A stretch of DNA of 35,639 nt from Comamonadaceae bacterium (GTDB lineage: Bacteria > Pseudomonadota > Gammaproteobacteria > Burkholderiales > Burkholderiaceae_C), in assembly GCA_004144865.1 (NCBI GenBank), contig SEAY01000026.1:1-35639 (forward strand), in the 5' to 3' direction. The notes beneath the pieces were generated by a model. That model ran no database searches, was not told the DNA's origin, and was given only the letters and a program-made list of their open reading frames with translations. Position 1 is the first letter of the stretch. Every line of letters starts with the position of its first letter. The translations under genes were made by a program, and so were the position numbers. This document shows positions 28,148 through 35,639 of the stretch, in pieces.

Positions 28148-28903
28148 TCAGGAGATCGAGTAACCCCCGTCCACGGTGATCGCCGTCCCCGTGACGAAGT
28201 CGCTCGCGCGGCTCGCCAGGAACACGGCGACGCCGGCGAGGTCCTCGGGCCGGCCCCATCGCCCGGTGGCCGTGCGAGCCAGCACCCGTTCATTCAGTCC
28301 CGGCACCTGGGCCCGTGCGCTGTCGGTCAGCTCGGTCGCGATCCATCCCGGCAGCACTGCATTCGCCTGGATGCCGTCTTTCGCCCAGGCCAGCGCGATC
28401 GATTTCGTGAACTGCACGATCCCGCCCTTGCTCGCGCAGTAGGCAGGCGCGTACGGTGCCGCCAGCACCGACATGATCGATCCGATGTTGATGATCTTGC
28501 CGCCGCCCGCCTGCACCATCAGCGGGTGCGAGGCACGGCAGCACAGGAAGGCGCTGGTGAGGTTGACGTCCATCACCGCCTTCCATTCGTCCAGCGTGAA
28601 GTCCTGCGGCGGCTTGCGCACGGTGCTGCCGGCGTTGTTCACCAGGATGTCGAGCCGCCCGTGGCGCCCCCGCACCTCGTCGAACAGGCGCTGCACCGCC
28701 CCTTCGTCCGTGACGTCGGCGGCGATCGCCTCGGCCCGGATGCCGGCGGACTGCAGTTCGCGCAACGCCGCCGCGGATTTTTCCTCGTTGCGGCCCACGA
28801 TGACGAGGGTGGCGCCGGCCTGCCCCAGGCCCCGCGCCATGCCAAGGCCGATGCCGCCGTTTCCCCCCGTGACGAGGGCGATCCTGCCGGTGAGATCGAA
28901 CAT
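28148..28903 (-). CDS. Short-chain dehydrogenase/reductase
   Basis: 251 residues from ATG 28903, with GAGA just upstream; an ATG 12 bases earlier has no SD. Classical SDR: NAD(P) motif 'TGGNGGIG' (12-19), 'NNAG' (89-92), N114, and catalytic S142, Y155 and K159 ('YCASK'). It most resembles gluconate 5-dehydrogenase / 2-deoxygluconate 3-dehydrogenase-like enzymes, but the substrate cannot be assigned. Its start is only 22 bases from the divergent dnaQ start. The open frame extends to 29374 through antisense dnaQ and is not used. Confidence 0.88.
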   Translation of the reverse strand: MFDLTGRIALVTGGNGGIGLGMARGLGQAGATLVIVGRNEEKSAAALRELQSAGIRAEAIAADVTDEGAVQRLFDEVRGRHGRLDILVNNAGSTVRKPPQDFTLDEWKAVMDVNLTSAFLCCRASHPLMVQAGGGKIINIGSIMSVLAAPYAPAYCASKGGIVQFTKSIALAWAKDGIQANAVLPGWIATELTDSARAQVPGLNERVLARTATGRWGRPEDLAGVAVFLASRASDFVTGTAITVDGGYSIS

Positions 28904-28925
28904 GCTCTCAAGCATAATCGCGGCG

Positions 28926-29642
28926 ATGCGCCAGATCGTCCTCGACACCGAAACCACGGGTTTGTCCGCAGAAGCCGGCGACCGCATCATCGAGATCGGC
29001 TGCGTCGAGCTGGTGGCCCGCAAGCTCACCGGCAACAACAAGCACTGGTACCTGAACCCGGAGCGCGACTCGCACGAGGACGCGCTCAAGGTCCACGGCA
29101 TCAGCAACGAATTCCTGCGCGACAAGCCCAAGTTCGCCGCCATCGCCGACGAGCTGATGGAGTACGTGGCGGGCGCCGAGATCATCATCCACAACGCCGC
29201 CTTCGACATCGGCTTCCTGAACAAGGAGCTGGAGTTGCTGGGGCGCCGCGGCTTCACCGGGCACGTGGCCAAGGTCACCGACACCCTGGCCATGGCCAAG
29301 GAGATGTATCCCGGCAAGCGCAACAGCCTCGATGCGCTGTGCGACCGCCTGGGCGTGGACAACTCCAGCCGCACGCTGCACGGCGCGCTGCTGGACGCGG
29401 AGCTGCTGGCGGACGTCTACATCAACCTCACGCGCGGCCAGGACGCGCTGCTGATCGACGAGGCCGATGCGGGCGCGGCGGGTGCGATCCTCACCCGCGT
29501 GGACCTGCGCCAGTTCACGCTGCCGGTGCTGCTGGCCAACGACCAGGAAGCCGCCGCCCACGAGGAAGTCCTCAAGCAGTTGGACAAGGCTTCGGGCGGC
29601 AAGACAGTCTGGCGTCAGGTGCCCACTCAGCCTGTGGCATAA
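28926..29642 (+). CDS. dnaQ: DNA polymerase III epsilon subunit
   Basis: 238 residues, ATG 28926. DEDDh exonuclease: ExoI 'DTETTG' (7-12), ExoII 'HNAAFDIGFL', ExoIII 'HGALLDAELLADVY'. The C-terminal region after about 185 contacts the alpha subunit. It is the 3'-5' proofreading subunit of the replicase. The upstream open frame (from 28473) runs antisense to the SDR gene and is rejected. It is followed within 25 bases by tRNA-Val. Confidence 0.96.
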   Translation: MRQIVLDTETTGLSAEAGDRIIEIGCVELVARKLTGNNKHWYLNPERDSHEDALKVHGISNEFLRDKPKFAAIADELMEYVAGAEIIIHNAAFDIGFLNKELELLGRRGFTGHVAKVTDTLAMAKEMYPGKRNSLDALCDRLGVDNSSRTLHGALLDAELLADVYINLTRGQDALLIDEADAGAAGAILTRVDLRQFTLPVLLANDQEAAAHEEVLKQLDKASGGKTVWRQVPTQPVA

Positions 29643-29665
29643 TTGCGGGCTTCCCGAACAGGGAA
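29635..29665 (+). promoter_or_regulatory. Candidate tRNA-Val promoter overlapping the dnaQ stop
   Basis: TGG then CATAAT (29635-29643) is an extended -10 spanning the dnaQ TAA, followed by a GC-rich discriminator (GCGGGC) as seen in stringently controlled stable-RNA promoters. TTCCC/GGGAA (29651-29655 with 29661-29665) forms a leader hairpin ending 2 bases before the tRNA. No clear -35. Confidence 0.4.
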
Positions 29666-29667
29666 AC

Positions 29668-29742
29668 GGGTGATTAGCTCAGCGGTAGAGCACTGCCTTC
29701 ACACGGCAGGGGTCACATGTTCGATCCATGTATCACCCACCA
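29668..29742 (+). tRNA. tRNA-Val (anticodon CAC)
   Basis: 75 bases. The acceptor stem GGGTGAT pairs with ATCACCC, the D arm is 'AGCTCAGCGGTAGAGC', the anticodon stem is CTGCC/GGCAG with loop TTCACAC giving CAC (reads GUG), and the T arm carries TTCGATC. The 3' ACCA is encoded. Confidence 0.96.
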
Positions 29743-29748
29743 ATTCAG

Positions 29749-29772
29749 ACGCCACCTTCGGGTGGCGTTTTC
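29749..29772 (+). terminator. Intrinsic terminator after tRNA-Val
   Basis: ACGCCACC and GGTGGCGT form a perfect 8-bp stem around the stable TTCG tetraloop, followed by TTTTC. It starts 6 bases after the tRNA. Confidence 0.9.
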
Positions 29773-29782
29773 GTTGGCGGCC

Positions 29783-30109
29783 CTACTTTCCGGGCGGCCG
29801 GTACTTGATAGCGCCGGCCTTCTTCAGTGCCGCCAATGTGTCCTCGACGCTCAGCAGCACGACGGTGTGCATGGAGCTCAAGGCGCCGCCCGCATTGATC
29901 GCCAGGGCCGTGGCTGCCATCGCGACGTTGTCCGGGGCTTCCCACAGGTTGTAGGCGTCGTACTCGCCGAACGCGTACCAGAAGCCGTGCAACTTCCCGC
30001 CGACGGCTTCGATGTACTGGGTGGCTGCGGCACGCCGGTCTTCCGGGTTCTGGACGAGCCGTGCCCAGGTCTCGGGCGTGTAGCTGAATTGGGTCAAGTA
30101 GAGCGCCAT
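29783..30109 (-). CDS. GYD-domain protein
   Basis: 108 residues, ATG with AAGGAGA upstream. Begins 'MALYLTQFSYTPETWARL' and contains 'FWYAFGEYDAYNLWEAPD', the signature of the small GYD family of dimeric alpha/beta-barrel-like proteins. Function of the family is not established. It is converged upon by the tRNA-Val transcript. The LysR gene upstream on the same strand ends 103 bases before its start; that gap shows GC-rich inverted repeats but no clear terminator. Confidence 0.85.
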   Translation of the reverse strand: MALYLTQFSYTPETWARLVQNPEDRRAAATQYIEAVGGKLHGFWYAFGEYDAYNLWEAPDNVAMAATALAINAGGALSSMHTVVLLSVEDTLAALKKAGAIKYRPPGK

Positions 30110-30212
30110 GTGAGTTTCTCCTTGGCTGCATTGCCGGGCACGCAGGTGCGCCGGACCGGCATCAGCATGCGCCCGGCGGGGGGCGGGCGCAAGGGCAAGG
30201 CAACCCAGGCAC

Positions 30213-31130
30213 TCAGGGTGTCCGCCGGGTCCTCCCGAACAGTTCGTGCAGCAGCCCCCGAAGCCAGAGCTGCGCCGGATCCCTCCCTGTGATCGCATGC
30301 CATACGAGCCGCACGTCGTAGTGCGGCGCGAACGGGAGCTTCCAGGCCCGCAGGCCTGCGCGGTTGGCGGCGTACATGGCCGGCACGATGGCCAGCAGGT
30401 CCGAGTTCGCCACCAGGTCGGGCAGGGCGCCGAAATGGCGGGCGCGCAGCACGATGCGGTCGGCGAGCTGCCGGGATTCCAGCATCTCCTCCACGCTGCT
30501 GTGGAAGGTGGCGGTGGGGGAGGCCACGACCAGCGAGGCGGCACCGAGTTGCGCCCGCGATAGCGAAGCGCCCACCTTGCCGGTTGCCGGGCGCCAGTCC
30601 GGCGCCGTGATCGCGACGTACTGCTCGCGGAACAGCAGCTCCGCCTGGATGCCGCGCTGCTTCGGCTGCAGGATGCCGATCGCGCAATCGATCTCCCGCG
30701 TCTCCAGTGCCGTCGCCACGGCGGGCGCGGCCACCGAGATGTTCGACACGCGCGTGTGCGGCGCCCGCTGGCGCAGCGCGGCGCTCAGCGGCGGCAGGAA
30801 CAGCATCTCGCCCAGGTCCGACAGCGACAGCCGCCAGGTGGTGTCGCTGCGCGCGGGGTCGAAGTTCTCGATGCCGCTCACCAGCGACTCCAGCGATTGC
30901 AGGTGCGCGATGACGGCCGGCGCGAGCTGCTCGCACAGGTGGGTGCGGCGCAGGCCGCCGGGGGAGCGCACGAACAGGTCGTCGCCGAAGAAGCTGCGCA
31001 GGCGCGCCAGCGCATTGCTGGTGGCGGATTGCGACAGCGCGAGCTCGCGGCCGGCCGCCGTCACCGAGCCGGAGCGGTGGATCGCTGCGAGCACGCGCAG
31101 CAGGTTCAGGTCGAGCTGGCGGAAGTTCAT
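30213..31130 (-). CDS. LysR-family transcriptional regulator
   Basis: 305 residues from ATG 31130 ('MNFRQLDLNLLRVLAAIHR', the canonical LysR start); the longer frame adds 18 residues without an SD. The N-terminal winged helix (about 4-62, 'GSVTAAGRELALSQSATSNALARLR') is followed by a LysR substrate-binding domain. Divergently placed 110 bases from the iorA-like gene, so it is the likely regulator of that operon, probably responding to an aryl-keto acid or related compound (inference). Confidence 0.92.
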   Translation of the reverse strand: MNFRQLDLNLLRVLAAIHRSGSVTAAGRELALSQSATSNALARLRSFFGDDLFVRSPGGLRRTHLCEQLAPAVIAHLQSLESLVSGIENFDPARSDTTWRLSLSDLGEMLFLPPLSAALRQRAPHTRVSNISVAAPAVATALETREIDCAIGILQPKQRGIQAELLFREQYVAITAPDWRPATGKVGASLSRAQLGAASLVVASPTATFHSSVEEMLESRQLADRIVLRARHFGALPDLVANSDLLAIVPAMYAANRAGLRAWKLPFAPHYDVRLVWHAITGRDPAQLWLRGLLHELFGRTRRTP

Positions 31131-31149
31131 GGGGTCTGCGGGTCCACCC

Positions 31150-31220
31150 TGATCATGGATGCCGTGAATGTAGATCATCCGCACAACCCATTCGCCAAAT
31201 GGGGCCCGGCTGGCTAGATT
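31150..31220 (+). promoter_or_regulatory. LysR/ior divergent control region
   Basis: An interrupted dyad TGATC...GATCA spans 31150-31177 and is a candidate LysR site. TAGATT (31215-31220) is a -10-like hexamer for the ior genes, about 20 bases before the ATG; the -35 is poor. Confidence 0.35.
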
Positions 31221-31240
31221 CGCGCCACACGAGCATCCGC

Positions 31241-33412
31241 ATGGCCGAAAGATCGTTCACCGCCGAAGTCGAAAAGCTGCGCCTGGGCGCCGGCGAGGAG
31301 TTCCATGGCGAGGGCATCCTGGCCGTCACCAAGGCGCTGCTGCAGTCCGGCGTTTCCTACGTCGCCGGCTACCAGGGCGCGCCCATCTCGCACCTGATGG
31401 ACGTGCTCACGGATGCCAACGACATCCTGCGCGAGCTGGGGGTCCGCTTCGAGCACAGCGCGTCCGAGGCGACGGCCGCGGCCACGCTCGCCGCGTCGGT
31501 GAACTATCCGCTGCGTGGCGCGGTGACCTTCAAGTCCACGGTCGGCACCAACGTGGCGTCGGACGCCATCGCCAACCTCGCCTCGGGCGGTGTCACGGGC
31601 GGCGCGCTGATCATCGTCGGCGAGGACTACGGCGAGGGCTCCAGCATCATGCAGGAGCGCTCGCACGCCTTCGCGATGAAGTCGCAGGTGTGGCTGCTGG
31701 ATCCGCGGCCCAACCTGCCCAGCATCGTGCAGGCGGTGCAGCAGGGTTTCGAGCTGTCCGAAGCGAGCCGCACGCCGGTGATGCTGGAACTGCGCATCCG
31801 CGCCTGCCACGTGCACGGCAGCTTCGTGGCGCAGGACAACCGGCGCGGGGACTTCACGCTGAAGGACGCGATGGAGCATCCGCGTCGAGCCGTCGACCGG
31901 ATCGCGCTGCCGCCCTCGACCTACCTGCACGAGCAGGAGAAGGTGACGGAGCGCTGGCCGGCGGCGGTGCGCTTCATCCAGGAGCGTGGGCTCAACGAGT
32001 TCTTCTCCGAGGGCGCGCAGGACTTCGGCATCGTGCTGCAGGGCGGGCTCTACAACGGCGTGCTGCGCGCGCTGGAACTGCTGGGCCTGGCGGACGCCTT
32101 CGGCCATTCGCGCGTGCCGCTCTACGTGCTCAACGTCACCTACCCGCTGGTGGACGCCGAGTTCACGCGCTTCTGCGCCGGCAAGCGATCCATCCTCATC
32201 GTGGAGGAAGGCCAGCCGGACTTCATCGAGCAGGCGGTGCACGCCATGCTGCGGCGCGCCGACGTGCAGACCCGGGTGCACGGCAAGGACTTCCTGCCGA
32301 TGGCCGGCGAGTACACCGGAGGCGTACTGGTCAAGGGCATCGCGCGTTTCGTCGAAGCGTGCGCGCCCGCGCTGCTGGCCGGCCGCGAGTTGCCCGCCGC
32401 CGCGCGGCCGCTGTTGCCCGCAGCCGGGCCGAAGACGATCGCCATCCAGGACGCCGCCAGCCAGGTGCACGGCCGGCCTCCCTCTTTCTGCACCGGCTGC
32501 CCCGAGCGGCCGATCTTCACGGCCATCAAGCTGATCGAGCGCGAGCTCGGGCCGCACCACGTGAGCTGCGACATCGGCTGCCACCTGTTCTCCATCCTGC
32601 CGCCCTTCAACATAGGCGCGACGACGATGGGTTACGGCCTCGGCTGGGCGGGCGCGGCGGCCTTCAACACCGAGGAAACCGGCAAGCGCACGCTCTCGAT
32701 CATGGGCGATGGCGGGTTCTGGCACAACGGCCTCACCAGCGGCGTGGGCAACGCGGTCTTCAACCGCACCGACAACGTGCTGGTCGTCATCGACAACGGC
32801 TATTCCGCGGCCACGGGCGGCCAGGACGTGCTGTCCTCGCAGGCGGGCAACGCCATCCGTTCCACCCGCCATCCCATCGAGAAGGCCGTGCGTGGCGTCG
32901 GCGTCGAATGGGTGCGCACGGTGGACAACACCTACAGCCTCGAGCGCATGCGCAACACGCTGCGCGAGGCGCTCACCACCCCCGAGAAGGGGCCGAAGGT
33001 GATCGTGGCCTCCAGCGAGTGCATGCTGAACAAGCAGCGCCGCGTGAAGCCGCTGGTGCGCAAGGCGATCGGGGAGGGCAAGCGCGTGGTGCGCGAGCGC
33101 TTCGGCGTCGATCCGGACACCTGCACCGGCGACCATTCCTGCATCCGCCTCTCCGGCTGCCCCTCGCTCACCATCAAGCCCAATCCCGATCCGCTGCGCC
33201 GCGATCCCGTGGCGACCGTGCTGGATAGCTGCGTGGGCTGTGGCCTCTGCGGGGAAGCGGCGCACGCGGCAGTGCTGTGCCCCTCGTTCTACCGGGCTGA
33301 GATCATCAGCAACCCGACCCGCTGGGACCGCTTCAAGCAGCGCGTGCGCGGCGCCGTCATTGGCTGGTTGCAGGGCCGCATCGAGCGGCGGCTCGCGGGA
33401 CTGGCGGCATGA
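31241..33412 (+). CDS. iorA: Indolepyruvate (arylpyruvate) ferredoxin oxidoreductase, IorA-like subunit
   Basis: 723 residues from ATG 31241. N-terminal pyrimidine domain 'GYQGAPISHLMDVL' and 'EHSASEATAAATLAASV'; TPP domain with 'FCTGCPERP' (C417, C420), 'GDGGFWHNG' (489-497) and 'VIDNGYSAATGGQD'. A C-terminal ferredoxin-like domain has C628, C634 and C640 ('CTGDHSCIRLSGCPS') and C664/667/670/680. These are the features of IorA-type enzymes, which convert indolepyruvate or phenylpyruvate to aryl-acetyl-CoA. The substrate is inferred from family only. The next gene overlaps by 4 bases. Confidence 0.9.
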   Translation: MAERSFTAEVEKLRLGAGEEFHGEGILAVTKALLQSGVSYVAGYQGAPISHLMDVLTDANDILRELGVRFEHSASEATAAATLAASVNYPLRGAVTFKSTVGTNVASDAIANLASGGVTGGALIIVGEDYGEGSSIMQERSHAFAMKSQVWLLDPRPNLPSIVQAVQQGFELSEASRTPVMLELRIRACHVHGSFVAQDNRRGDFTLKDAMEHPRRAVDRIALPPSTYLHEQEKVTERWPAAVRFIQERGLNEFFSEGAQDFGIVLQGGLYNGVLRALELLGLADAFGHSRVPLYVLNVTYPLVDAEFTRFCAGKRSILIVEEGQPDFIEQAVHAMLRRADVQTRVHGKDFLPMAGEYTGGVLVKGIARFVEACAPALLAGRELPAAARPLLPAAGPKTIAIQDAASQVHGRPPSFCTGCPERPIFTAIKLIERELGPHHVSCDIGCHLFSILPPFNIGATTMGYGLGWAGAAAFNTEETGKRTLSIMGDGGFWHNGLTSGVGNAVFNRTDNVLVVIDNGYSAATGGQDVLSSQAGNAIRSTRHPIEKAVRGVGVEWVRTVDNTYSLERMRNTLREALTTPEKGPKVIVASSECMLNKQRRVKPLVRKAIGEGKRVVRERFGVDPDTCTGDHSCIRLSGCPSLTIKPNPDPLRRDPVATVLDSCVGCGLCGEAAHAAVLCPSFYRAEIISNPTRWDRFKQRVRGAVIGWLQGRIERRLAGLAA

Positions 33413-34887
33413 CCATGACACCCTCCACCCCGCGCGCAATCACCATCGCACTGCTCGCCATGGGCGGGGAGGGCGGCGGCGTGCTGGCGGACTGGCTCGT
33501 GGACCTCGGCGAGCACCACGGCTACTTCGCGCAGGCGACCTCCGTGCCTGGCGTGGCCCAGCGCACTGGCGCCACGCTTTACTACCTCGAGCTCTTCCCG
33601 CGCGCGGCGGCGGCGGAAGGGGCGCGTCCCGTGCTGGCGCTGGCGCCCGTGCCCGGCGAGCTGGACGTGGTGATCGCCTCCGAGCTGATGGAGGCCGGGC
33701 GCGCGCTGCAGCGCGGCCTGGTCACGAGCGATCGAACGACCTTCATCGTTTCGACCCATCGCGTCTATTCGATGACCGAGCGCACCGCGATGGGCGATGG
33801 CCGGGTCGATGCCGACAAGCTGCTCGAAGGCTCCCGGGCCGCCGCGGCCCGCTTCGTCGGTGCGGATTTCGCCGCGATCGCGGAGGAGGCACGCGGCCCG
33901 ATCGCGCCGGCGCTCTTCGGCGCGCTGGCAGCATCCGGCGCTCTGCCGTTCTCGCGCGTCCAGTGCGAGGAGGCGATCCGCCGCGCGGGAGTGGGCGTGC
34001 AGGCGAGCCTGCAGGCCTTCGCGGCCGGCTTCGAGGCTGCGATCGCACCAGCGCCGGTGGAAGCCGTCACCGTCGCCGGGCCGGTGCTCGGCCCCCGGCT
34101 GGCGCCGCTGGCGGCGCGCATCGCGGCGGAGTTCCCGGCCGCCGCGCACGACGTGCTGCGCCACGCGGTGCTGCGCCTGGCGGACTACCAGGACGAAGCC
34201 TATGCGGCCGCCTACCTCGATCGCCTGCTGCCGCTGCGCGCGCACGGTGCGGAGCTGCTGGGGGAAACCGCGCGGCACCTGGCGCTGTGGATGACCTACG
34301 AGGACGCCGTCCGCGTGGCGGACCTCAAGACGCGCCGCTCGCGATTCGACCGGGTCGCGGGCGAAGTGCGGGCTTCGGAGTCGCAGCTGCTGCTGGTCAA
34401 CGAGTTCATGCACCCGCGCCTCGAAGAGATCGCCGACATCCTCCCCGCGCGCATGGGCCGCTGGCTCCTGGCTCCCGGCTGGGCCCGCAGCCTCGTCGGG
34501 CGCTTCACGCGCGAAGGCCGCGTCGTGCGTACCAGCACCTTGCGCGGCTACCTGTTGCTGTACGCCATCGCCGCCCTGCGGCCGCTGCGCCCGCGCTCGC
34601 TGCGCTCCGTGCAGGAGCAGGAACGCATCGGCCAATGGCTGGCCGAAATTCGCCGGCTTGCCGCCACGCATCCCGCGCTGGCCCTCGAACTGGCCCGTGC
34701 CCAGCGCCTGGTCAAGGGCTACGGCGACACGCATGCGCGCGGATGGCGCAACTTCCAGCGCCTGCTGGAGGTGGTGCCGCGGCTGGAGTCCGATCCCGCC
34801 GGCGCCCGGCGCCTCGGCGAGCTTGCCGCGGCCGCGCTGGCCGACGACAGCGGCCACGCGCTGGACCGCATGCTCGCGTCTGCCTGA
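33409..34887 (+). CDS. iorB: IorB-like subunit with gamma domain and C-terminal extension
   Basis: 492 residues, ATG in the ATGA overlap. The N-terminal about 190 residues are the POR gamma-like domain ('ALLAMGGEGGGVLADWLVDL', 'SVPGVAQRTGATLYYLE'). A large all-helical C-terminal part (about 240-480, 'DYQDEAYAAAYLDRL', 'FDRVAGEVRASESQLLLVNEFMHPRLEEIADILP') matches the extension found in the fused proteobacterial indolepyruvate oxidoreductases (DUF6537-like). Together with IorA it makes a complete enzyme; no ferredoxin gene is adjacent. Confidence 0.88.
   Translation: MTMTPSTPRAITIALLAMGGEGGGVLADWLVDLGEHHGYFAQATSVPGVAQRTGATLYYLELFPRAAAAEGARPVLALAPVPGELDVVIASELMEAGRALQRGLVTSDRTTFIVSTHRVYSMTERTAMGDGRVDADKLLEGSRAAAARFVGADFAAIAEEARGPIAPALFGALAASGALPFSRVQCEEAIRRAGVGVQASLQAFAAGFEAAIAPAPVEAVTVAGPVLGPRLAPLAARIAAEFPAAAHDVLRHAVLRLADYQDEAYAAAYLDRLLPLRAHGAELLGETARHLALWMTYEDAVRVADLKTRRSRFDRVAGEVRASESQLLLVNEFMHPRLEEIADILPARMGRWLLAPGWARSLVGRFTREGRVVRTSTLRGYLLLYAIAALRPLRPRSLRSVQEQERIGQWLAEIRRLAATHPALALELARAQRLVKGYGDTHARGWRNFQRLLEVVPRLESDPAGARRLGELAAAALADDSGHALDRMLASA

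Positions 34888-35639
<752 letters not shown>

Noticed and set aside
28904..29374. N-terminal extension of the SDR protein
   Set aside because: It is antisense to dnaQ, and the SDR family starts a few residues before the TGGNGGIG motif, at 28903.
29668..29742. tRNA-Val as an integration site of a mobile island
   Set aside because: No integrase, no repeated tRNA 3' end in the window, and the flanking genes are ordinary chromosomal genes.

Overview
The window reads as chromosome of a GC-rich betaproteobacterium, most likely of the family Comamonadaceae (Ramlibacter/Variovorax-like). This rests on the very high GC content, the ISC operon order iscR-iscS-iscU-iscA-hscB-hscA-fdx, a stand-alone short RsxB, an intracellular PHA depolymerase, and a TRAP-type binding protein. 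I see no phage, insertion sequence or CRISPR array. Coding density is very high; the longest stretch without a gene is about 220 bases (22636-22857), and it holds the iscR control region.

Layout. (1) 1-6117, plus strand: a membrane-anchored protein with tandem Ig/cadherin-like repeats (5' end outside the window), a hybrid histidine kinase (PAS, HisKA, HATPase, receiver, HPt), and a receiver-GGDEF-EAL protein with a degenerate EAL site. The genes are chained by 4-base stop/start overlaps. (2) 6231-11430, plus: a three-gene 2-oxoacid oxidoreductase of the KorABC type (GltD-like flavoprotein with ferredoxin clusters, fused gamma-alpha subunit, TPP beta subunit), then a two-CBS-domain protein. 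(3) 11436-14342, minus: PHA depolymerase, RsxB and an unrecognised six-helix membrane protein, tightly coupled. (4) 14469-15368, plus: a DOPA-dioxygenase-like enzyme, separated by a REP/BIME-like palindrome from (5) a minus-strand run 15469-19949: a COG2509 FAD protein, a 55-residue basic protein with its own terminator, a BaiN/TIGR03862 flavoprotein and an aromatic/aspartate aminotransferase. (6) 20045-28116, plus: uvrB, a low-molecular-weight protein tyrosine phosphatase, then the whole ISC iron-sulfur assembly operon behind a clear IscR operator. (7) 28148-30109: an SDR dehydrogenase (minus), dnaQ and tRNA-Val(CAC) with terminator (plus), and a GYD-domain protein (minus). (8) 30213-35639: a LysR regulator divergent from iorAB (indolepyruvate/arylpyruvate oxidoreductase) and the start of a TRAP transporter binding protein, cut by the window end.

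How it fits together. Two architecturally different 2-oxoacid oxidoreductases (KorABC-like and IorAB-like), a ferredoxin-like RsxB and the full ISC machinery make this an iron-sulfur-rich stretch. The Kor-type locus carries its own predicted NAD(P)H-coupling flavoprotein; the Ior locus has no visible electron acceptor. The first operon looks like a signalling chain that ends in a c-di-GMP-related protein unlikely to hydrolyse c-di-GMP. Most genes are ordinary housekeeping genes. I found no clearly new multi-gene system; the least explained parts are the repeat protein/kinase/GGDEF-EAL chain, the phaZ-rsxB-membrane protein operon, the 55-residue basic protein, and the alternative hairpins in the iscR leader.
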